The notes beneath the pieces are model-generated. The model did no database searches, had not been told where the DNA came from, and saw only the letters and a list, made by a program, of their open reading frames with translations. Positions 1 through 8,600 of a DNA stretch of 11,969 nucleotides are shown piece by piece. Made by a program: the position numbers and the translations under genes. The stretch is from positions 1 to 11,969 of the forward strand of contig JAZLGV010000129.1 of assembly GCA_045616505.1 (NCBI GenBank), written 5' to 3'. The DNA is from JAKSUT01 sp045616505 (lineage in GTDB: Bacteria; Cyanobacteriota; Vampirovibrionia; Gastranaerophilales; Gastranaerophilaceae). How positions within the stretch are numbered: the first letter of the stretch is position 1; each line of letters starts with the position of its first letter.

Positions 1-9
1 GTTTAATTT

Positions 10-864
10 TTAAGTGATTAAAATAAAGGCTGCACCGACAAGCATAATTATTGTACCGATAGTTTTTTTAAACATATCTTTTTCGTTAAAATATTTGTAT
101 CCCAAAAAGATTGCGATAAGCGAAGATAATTGAAATAATGCCAATGATAATCCAACATCAAAATATTTAAACACGACATTGGTTGAATATTGCATAATTG
201 TAAGACAAATTGTGATTACAAATATCCATTTATAATCTTTATTTTCAACAATTTTAAATTTGTCTTTTGCAAGAAGAATAAACAACGCAGAAAAAATAAA
301 GCCTGCAAAAGCCCATAAAATAAAAGAAATTTGAGCAGAAGACATAATTATTATTTTTTTCAAGAAAGCAGCTTCAATTCCTGTTAAAAACAATGCCGCA
401 AATCTTAATTGTATATCTTGTCTTTTGAAAAGAGCAATTGAAAAGCCTTCTTCTGTCGTATCAAAGTTTATCCAACTTCCTACTACAATAAAAATTAACC
501 CCAAAAACCCAAAAATTGTAGGAATTTCCTTTAATAAAATAAAAGAAGAAATTAAACCGATTACGCATTTATAAGAATTAATCGGGCCAAGAATGGATAA
601 TTCTCCATTTTTTAATGCTTTTATAAGACAAACCGTTCCAAGAGTACAAAGCGCACCTGCAATAAAAACATAAGTCCAAAATTCAAAACTAAAACTACTC
701 CAATTTATTCTGCTTGCAGGGATTAAGCACAAAATACTCATAAACAAATATGTATAAAAATTTATAAGTAATGATGAATATTTGCAAGCTAATTTTTTTT
801 GAAAAGTGTTTGCAATTGGATTTGAGAAAATTCTCAATAATAGAAATGTTATAGCTTTTAACAT
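10..864 (-). CDS. EamA/DMT-family transporter, possible product exporter
   Basis: A 284-residue polytopic membrane protein with about ten hydrophobic helices (roughly 3-20, 32-50, 62-83, 88-112, 116-133, 152-170, 177-198, 213-233, 238-258 and 268-284). This is the two-times-five helix layout and usual length of EamA/drug-metabolite transporters. Each half ends in the typical pattern: a helix, a short Lys/Glu loop (KEIP near 112, NEKD near 262), then a Gly-rich last helix. The ATG lies 20 nt past the phosphopantetheinyl transferase stop, so it is probably the last gene of the NRPS transcript seen here. No clear Shine-Dalgarno site precedes it. EamA proteins carry varied small molecules, often outward. 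Export of the NRPS product is inferred only from position; uptake of a precursor or an unrelated substrate is equally compatible. The gene is intact, with its stop 9 nt from the window edge. Confidence 0.85.
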   Translation of the reverse strand: MLKAITFLLLRIFSNPIANTFQKKLACKYSSLLINFYTYLFMSILCLIPASRINWSSFSFEFWTYVFIAGALCTLGTVCLIKALKNGELSILGPINSYKCVIGLISSFILLKEIPTIFGFLGLIFIVVGSWINFDTTEEGFSIALFKRQDIQLRFAALFLTGIEAAFLKKIIIMSSAQISFILWAFAGFIFSALFILLAKDKFKIVENKDYKWIFVITICLTIMQYSTNVVFKYFDVGLSLALFQLSSLIAIFLGYKYFNEKDMFKKTIGTIIMLVGAAFILIT

Positions 865-884
865 AGTTTTATTATATCAAATAA

Positions 885-1511
885 TTATTTTAAGATTATT
901 TTTTTGAAATTAACATTTTGAGTATCAGAATTGTGGCATATTGCAATTGTATAATCTTTTATTTGTTCTGATATTTTAAATTTGCATTCTTTAAAGTCTT
1001 TTTCTGGAGTTTTTAATATTTTTATTTCTTTAGCAAAATCAATACAGACACTTTGCGGTGGAAGTAAAAGCCCTTTTCCGACAAGTTTTAAATAACTTTC
1101 TTTTAGCGTCCATAATTTATAAAATAAAGATGTTTCAAAATCCATAGAACTCCAATATTCAAATTCTTGTGGATGAAAAGCGTATTTACCAATGTTTTTA
1201 ATCGCCACATTATTATTATATTCAATATCACAACCAATATTTTTAGAATCTACAGCCATAATAACGTAATCTTTACTATGAGAAATACTAAAATAAGGAC
1301 CATTTTCTATGTATGGCTTTCCGTAAGATGTTAGTTTAATAGGGTTATTATTAGCTAATTTGTTTATAAATAAACCGCTAGCCAAACTTGCTAATTTATC
1401 TTCAATTTTTCTAAATTTAGAAATACGTTCTTGTCTTTCTTTAGGCAATTTTTTGACTAATTTATCAAAGTTTTCTATATCATTAATATTTGTTATATAA
1501 AGTTCCGTCAT
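885..1511 (-). CDS. Sfp-type 4'-phosphopantetheinyl transferase
   Basis: A 208-residue protein with the full signature of Sfp/AcpT-type transferases: FSISHS at 74-79, GCDIE at 93-97 (D95 and E97 as Mg2+ ligands) and WTLKESYLK at 134-142 (E138 and K142, the WxxKExxxK motif). Length is near the usual Sfp size. The enzyme moves the phosphopantetheine arm of coenzyme A onto the conserved Ser of carrier proteins in the cytosol. Its obvious clients are the three PCP domains of the adjacent NRPS. The ATG lies only 6 nt after the NRPS stop, and a weak GGAA element falls inside the end of the NRPS gene, which points to translational coupling. A carrier transferase next to an NRPS is common in biosynthetic clusters and suggests the unit is self-sufficient. 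No motif is damaged. Whether it also serves the fatty-acid carrier protein cannot be judged. Confidence 0.95.
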   Translation of the reverse strand: MTELYITNINDIENFDKLVKKLPKERQERISKFRKIEDKLASLASGLFINKLANNNPIKLTSYGKPYIENGPYFSISHSKDYVIMAVDSKNIGCDIEYNNNVAIKNIGKYAFHPQEFEYWSSMDFETSLFYKLWTLKESYLKLVGKGLLLPPQSVCIDFAKEIKILKTPEKDFKECKFKISEQIKDYTIAICHNSDTQNVNFKKIILK

Positions 1512-1517
1512 TACTTA

Positions 1518-2600
1518 TTATTCCGATTTTATAATATTAATAAGATTTTCTATACAAGATTTTTCAAGAATATCCCATTTGAAACCTTGTCTATACAACA
1601 ATTGGCAAGTGTAATCACAAGATATTTTGTTATATTCAAATTGTTTTCTAGGATATTCAGCTTGAAGAGAAAAAGTGTTTTTTATAATTTCATCTATTTC
1701 TTCATTAGTTTGTGCAATCTGAATTGCAATTTTGAAATCAGCTTCTTCCAAAAATCTTATTTCAATACCTGCTTTTACCATTTCCGTAATAATATCACCA
1801 AGGCAAACTGTGTGATTGTTGAATGGATGAAGTACAGTACAAGTTTTTGGAGTTTTTGCAAGTTCTAAAATTGCTTGTAATGTATCTTCTAATGATGAAA
1901 TTGATACTGGCAAATTCATTTTTGAGAATGGGAAGGCTTTTATATAAGCGTATGTTTTTAATTTTTTCAATAATGAATTTGTATAACTTGATTTTAATGC
2001 TGATTTAATGTCATTTGAAATTATGTTATCTAATCTCATAATTTTGGCATTTAAACCTTTTTCACTAATAGCTTGTAAAATAGCTTTTTCTGCTTTGTAT
2101 TTGCTTTTTATGTATTCGTTTTCAAAAGATTGTTCAATATACAAATCTTTTTCTGTAAGTGTTTGTATATCTTCTGTTGCAAGTTTTAAGCCTGCAACAT
2201 TAGTTGTTGAAATTTGTATTAATTGGCAATTTTTATCAATACAATAATCAATCAAATTGCAAACTGCATTATAATTTGTGTTTTCAAGTGCTTTTGGATT
2301 ATTCAAATCAGTTGAGTTTTTAAAATTAAAAATTGTGTTTATTGGTAAGTTTTTAACTTTTTCTAAAAATGCAATATCTTCAATATTACCTTCTCTGATA
2401 AATAATCTTTTGCCTAATGCTTCGCTAAAATCTCTGCCAAAATTATTGTTTAGAGCTTGTTTTATTGTTTCTATTGCTGAAACCTCTTTGTTTTTAGGTT
2501 CGATACAATAGATATTGCAATCGTGGTTTTTAAGTAGTTCAAACAACATATTTATACCTAAATATTCAGTTGCACCGGTAATTAATATGTCGCCTAAATC
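1518..2600 (-). other. NRPS terminal thioester-reductase (R) domain
   Basis: Residues 2688-3047 form an extended short-chain dehydrogenase/reductase domain of the Lys2/CAR thioester-reductase type. Seen directly: a Rossmann start DILITGATEYLG (2691-2702), ISTT at 2817-2820 supplying the catalytic Ser/Thr, and YIKSK at 2850-2854 giving the YxxxK pair (Tyr2850, Lys2854). The C-terminal part has the usual shape of these domains, with the SISSLEDTLQAILELAK region at 2920-2936. The usual job is hydride transfer to the PCP3 thioester, giving an aldehyde. Differences from the usual pattern are Glu2699 for the central Gly of TGxxGxxG, Glu-Pro (2721-2722) where a Val-Arg that contacts the NADPH phosphate is common, Asn2759 for the Asp of GDI, and Lys-Asn (2781-2782) near the usual Ala-Ala. 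The family is clear; cofactor and activity are not. Confidence 0.85.
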
Positions 2601-5600
2601 TTGCGTTGTATTTTTTTGAAATTCTATTAGATTATTTTTAGATAATTGATTATCAATCTTCGAATAATTAAATTCTTCAATTTCTGTATCAGTAATACTG
2701 TTTTCAATATCGCTTTCTATTAGTCTTGCTAAGTTTTCAGGAGTTTTATTTATAAATACTTCGCCATAATTTAGTTCATAACCTAATTTTTGAGCTTCAA
2801 TTAAAACTTTTATAACGCTTAATGATGTGCCACCGATATCAAAGAAACTATCTTTAATTCCAACTTGATTTATATCTAAAACAGATGCGAAAATATTACA
2901 AAAATCTTTTTGAATTTCTGTTTTTGGTACGATATGTTCATTTTCTCTTGGAGCGTACGCTTGTGGTAAATTTGAACAATCAATTTTTCCATTTTCAGTA
3001 AGTGGGAATTTTGACATTTGTAAATAAGCTGTTGGTAACATATAATCTGCTAATGATTTTTTTAGTTCTGTCTTTATCAATTGAGGATTAATTCTATCAT
3101 CAGCAGTATAATATGCACAAATTGCATCTTCTTCATTTTGTTTGCCTAAAATTACACAAACTTGATTTATGCCATTGATGTTTAGGATTTCGTTTTCAAT
3201 TTCTTCTAAATCAATTCTGTAACCTCTTAATTTTATTTGCTTATCAAGTCTTCCGTGAATTACAATCTCTCCGTCATTGTTCCAACTTGCCAAATCGCCT
3301 GTTTTATAAACTCTTATGCCTTTGAATTCTCTAAATTTTTCTCCAGTAAGAGCCTCAAGATTGTTATATCCTCTTGAAACTCCGTATCCACCGATATAAA
3401 GTTCTCCAACAATTCCAACAGGAAGTTCGTTTCCGTCTTTATCAACAATAAATTCTACATAGTTTGTAAGTGGTTTTCCTACAGAAACTAGTTCATTTCC
3501 TGTTATAAATTCTTTTACGTTTGATGAAATAGTTGTTTCGGTTGGTCCATAAGTGTTAAATAGTTTTGCAGTTGTGATGTTTCTTAGTTTTTTAACAAAG
3601 TTTTCTGAAACTTTTTCCCCACCGAATATTATCACTTTAAAATCTTTTATTACATTTTTAAATTCTTGAACTTCGACAAATTGTTCAAGTCTTGATGTTG
3701 CAGAATTAAATCCATCAACATTTTCAGCATTAAAAAGTTGAGCAAGTTTTGTTGCATCTTTTGTTATTTCATCGCTAGGAACAACAAGTTTTACGCTATT
3801 ACATAAAGCATATAAATGTTCTTTGAAACTCATATCGAAAGCAACAGAAGTAATACTTGCATATACAGAAACTTTTTCTTTTATTGCAACAAGATGTTTC
3901 ATTGCGCTATTTGGAGTAAGAGCATTTGCAAGACTTTCGTGTTCTACCATAACTCCTTTTGGTGAAGAAGTTGAACCTGATGTATAAATAATGTATGCTA
4001 AATTATCTTTTTCAATTTTGCGTTCAGGAAGGATAATATTATTTGTTTTTAATAAATCTTCAACAGCAATTGCTTTTGTTTTTGTAAAACAAGACAACAT
4101 ATCTTTTGTTGTAATTACATATTTTACATCACTATCTTCTAGTATTGTTTTAATTCTTGTTGTTGGTTGTTTTATGTCGCAAGGAATGAATGTTCCGCCT
4201 GCTTTTAAAACACCAAAAATAGATGCAAATAATTTGCTTGTTTTAGGTAAAAGAACAAGAACTCTGTCTTCTATTTCTAAACCTCTTTCGATTAATGCGT
4301 TTGCGATTTTATTTGAGTTTTCGTCTAATTGTTTGTATGTAAAATTGCCGTCAGAAGTTGTCAATATTGTTTTTTGAGGAACTTCTTTTGCTTGTTTTAC
4401 AAACATTTCGTGGATAAACGGGGTTTCTAATTTTTCAAATTGAGAAATTCTAAAATCTTTTAATTGCTTTTCTTGATTTTCGCTTAATACAGAAATTTTA
4501 TCAATAAATTCTAATGGTGTTTCTGCCATTGTTTCAACAACTTTGACAAGAGAGTTTAAATAATTTTTAATAGTGTTTTCTGTATATAAAGCAGTATTAT
4601 AAACCAATCTAACGCCAATGCCGTCTTTTGTATCAACGATGTTTACTGAGATTGGGAATTTTGGTTTTTCGATATTTAAGAATTTATTTTCTACTTCATA
4701 TTCTCCAAGTTTGATGTTTTCTATTACTCCAAGTTGACATTCAAACATAATATTAGTGTTGTAATTATATTTTTCAACAATTTCAGAGTATGGGAATATG
4801 TCATTATATGTTGCATATTGCAAAATTTTGCTTACTTGTTTTATAAAACCTAAACAATTTTTATCTTTCGAAATTTGACAACCAAAAGGTAGTGTTTTTA
4901 CAAACATTCCAATAGTATTTTGAAGTCTTAAATCATTTCTGCCGTTGAAAATTGTAGAAATAAATACATCATCTTCGCCAGTATATCTTGAAGTTGTGTA
5001 TAAAGTAGCTGCTAAAAATAATGATGCAGGTGTAAAGCTGTAATCTTTGCAGAATTTGCTAATTACTTCCAAGTTTACTTCTTTTTCTAAAGTTTCAAGT
5101 TGTCCTTGTTCTTCTGGAAAATCATTGTCTATTTTTAATTTGCTAGTGTTTTTGTAAGTTTTTAGCATTTCATTAAAGAAATTTTCTGCGGTTTGAAAAC
5201 TGTCTTTTGTTATATTTTTGCGTTCTTCTTTTACATAATCAATGTATGAGAAAAATTCTTTTTCTGGTTCGACATTTGAATATATTTTTGCAAGTTCTTT
5301 TAGCAAAATAGTTTCAGAAGCACCATCAAAAATAATGTGATGTATGCAAAATAGAATATATACAAATTTTTCAGTTTTGATGATTGAGCATTTGTATAAT
5401 GGAGCTTTGAATAAATCAAACGGTGTTGAAGAATAGATGTTTTTAAGTTGTTCATAATCTTCTTCGCTTAATTCTTTGTATTCAATTTGAGGCTCTGCCT
5501 TTGGATTGATAACTTGAACAATTCCTTCATTTGTAAATTCTAAATGAGTATTTATGTAATTATGATTTGATAAAACCATATACAATGCTTTGGTAAGAAT

Positions 5601-8600
5601 TTCTACATCAATATCTTTTGATGTTTTTAATTGTATTGGAATATTGTAAGCACAATTTTGAGGGTTTTTTGCACAATCCAAATAAACTCCAAGTTGAGTT
5701 GAAGATAATGGTATTTGTATTAAACCATTTACGTGTTTTTCAATTGGTTCAACTTCAGGAAGTGTTTCTTCTTGTGTTTCTTGTTCTGGTTGTTCTATGT
5801 TTTCTTCTGAAGAAGTTACCACTTCTTGATTTGTTATATCAGAAGGAGTATTTTCTTCTTCTAGTTTTTCATTTTGTTCAATTTCAATATTTGTATCAGC
5901 ATTTTCAATGATTTCTGTTTCTTCTGTTTCTTTTGTTTCTTCAGGTTTTATTGTTTCTTCTGTTAAAATTTCAGTTTCTTGGATTTCTTCTTGTGGTTCA
6001 ATTATTGTTTCTTTTTCAATATTTAATATTTTTTGTTCTAGCGAAAGAATATTACATTCATCAAAAAGTTCAAAAGAAGATATCTCAATATCAAATTCTT
6101 TTGTGAAATCTGCAACAAATTTTATAGCCGTAATTGAAGTTAATCCTGCTGAAATAAGGTTTGTTTCAAGTGTGAAATCTTTGTGACCTAAAATATTTGC
6201 TAATATATCAACAAGTTTCTTTTGAATATCTGTTAATGTTGTTTCATCTATTTCATAATGAGTTTCTTTATCTAACAACGCATTTTTATCAATTTTTCCA
6301 TTTGTTGTATAAGGTATAGCATCAAGTTGAGTTAGGTTTTGTGGAATCATATAGTATGGTAGAGAATTTTTCAAGAAATTTGTTATTTCATTTGAATTTA
6401 TTTCTCTATCAGCTGTATAAAAAGCAACAATTTTTTTGCCATAACCTTGATTTTCAACAAGTGCAATAGCCGTATTTATACCTTCATATTTGCATATTTG
6501 GGTTTCAATTTCTTCAAGCTCAATTCTGTGACCGTTAATTTTGACTTGATTATCATTTCTATGAAGAAAGACAATATTTCCGTCAGGTAAGAAACGACAA
6601 ATATCACCTGTTTTATAAATTCTTTCATAACCTTTTGTTTTTTCAAAATTGTTTTTAATAAATTTATTGTTAGTTTCTTCTTGGTTGTTTAAATATCCTT
6701 TAGCAACATTTAAACCTGCAACTTGCAATTCCCCAATTGCTCCAAGAGGCAATCTTCTGTTGTATTTGTCTGTAATGTATAAAGATGTGTTTCCTGAAGG
6801 TTTTCCGATTGGAATTGTTTTTTCATTTTTAGAAACTTTATGAGAAGCAATAAAAACAGATGCTTCTGCAGGACCATAAATATTATATACAGCATAATTA
6901 GGCAATTTTTCAAAAGGTAAAAGTCTTTCTCCGCCAACAGTTAAAGATTTTAAATATTGATTATAAGGATGAGCTTTTACGTATTCTTTGCCTAATTGTG
7001 TTGTAAGCATTAAATTAGAAATTCTGTTTTTCTTGATGTAATCATCAAGTTTGTCAAAATCTGAAATGTTTTCTTCTTCTGCTATATAAACAGTTGCTCC
7101 TGTTATCAGATAAGGGAATATTTCTAAAATGTGAGCATCGAAAGCGAAGTTTGCACATGCTAAACTACTTTCTTGCGAAGAAATTTGTTTGTTTACTGCA
7201 TAACATACGCTGAAATTTGCAACATTTCTATGTTCTAGCATTACCCCTTTTGGTTCACCAGTTGTTCCTGAAGTGTATAAAATTGTGAATAAATCTTCTG
7301 CAACAGGGTTAAAAGTAAGTATATTTTCTGTTGGTGTAATATCTTTTATGTCGCTTGTATAGATTTTCTTTCCTGCAAAATCAGGTATCAAACTTTCAAG
7401 TTCTTGGTCTAAGATAATAAATTTAGAGTTTGAATGAGTATAAATCGCTTTTATTCTTTCTTTTGGGAAAGCTGTATCTATTGGAACATAAACACCGCCT
7501 GCTTTTGCAATTGCAAGTGCTGCAATTACAAAATATTCACTTCTTTTCATTAATACAGAAACGGTTTTGTCTTGTGCATTTACACCAATATTTCTTAAAT
7601 GAATTGCAAGATTATCGGTAAGAGTATTTAATGCAGAATAAGTATATCTTCTTCCGCCATAAACCAAAGCTGTACTTTTTGGCGTAAGTGATACTTGTTT
7701 GCTAAACATATCAAGAATTGTGAAATTAGGGTTTATTGGCATTTTGGCATTGTTGTATGCATCTAAAATACCTGCATCTCCTTTGCTAACAAGTTCTATA
7801 TCGCAAAGTCTTTCTTTTACAAGCATTTCTCCGATTACTTGTCGGTAGAAATTTACAAATGCTTTTATGTATTCTTCTGAGTATATTTTGTTGTTATATG
7901 TGATTGAAATTTTGTAGCAATCTGTATTTTTGAATATTTGGCAAGTTAAATCTGTTAAAATTTCTTTGTTTGGAATAAGTTGGATTTCAAACTTATTATC
8001 ATTGATTTCAAAACCTTTTAGGATTTCTGCTTGGTATGCAAAAAGTATATTGCCTTTTATTTTTATTTTTTGTGTTATTTCACTAAAATTATAAATATCG
8101 TTTGAAAAAGTTTCGGATAAATAATTTTGAGCATCTTTTAAAAACTCTGAAATTGTTGTTAATTCAATCGGGGTGAATTTTAACGGAACAATTTTTGAAA
8201 ATAATCCGACTGTATCTGAAATTTCAGGATTATGTCGTCCAAAACTCATTGTATTAAATATAACTTCATCAGAATTTGTGAATTTTGAAAGACAATACGC
8301 AAAAGCTGATGTAAATAATGTGTTTTCTGTTAAAGCATTTTCTTTTATAAATGTTTGAATATTTTGTGGTGCTAAATTTTTATTGAAGAAAGTTTCTACT
8401 TGATTTGTTTTTGTAATTGTACTTTCGTCAATGATGTCGCTTAACAAAGTTGTTTCTTTATCTATATCAGAAAAATGTGTTTCAAAGAAATTTTGTGCGA
8501 TTTTATATTGTTTTTTTTCTTTTAATTTTTTTTCATAAATCGCATAATCAAAATTATTTATAGTTTCAAGCTCAATTTCTTCATGGCATAAGATTTTTTT

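Larger units (their letters stand above)
5727..6017 (-). other. Acidic, disordered inter-module linker of the NRPS
   Basis: Residues 1549-1645 lie between the end of PCP2 and the start of C2. They are dominated by Glu with Thr, Gln, Ile and Pro, with short recurring units such as EET, KET and QET. They lack a recognisable domain pattern and contain almost no aromatic residues or Gly, so the stretch is expected to be disordered and strongly negative. The other module junctions in this protein are far shorter: about 15 residues between PCP1 and C1, and about 35 between PCP3 and R. It may be a flexible tether, a partner-docking surface or the mark of an old fusion of two separate synthetases; the sequence does not decide. 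Confidence 0.8.

Noticed and set aside
5727..6017. CRISPR or non-coding minisatellite in the T-rich plus-strand repeat
   Set aside because: The units are 9-12 bp, lack spacers and stay in the NRPS reading frame as Glu/Thr codons.
6710..6937. Minus-strand 75-codon frame overlapping A2
   Set aside because: It is a shifted frame of the NRPS with no own signals.
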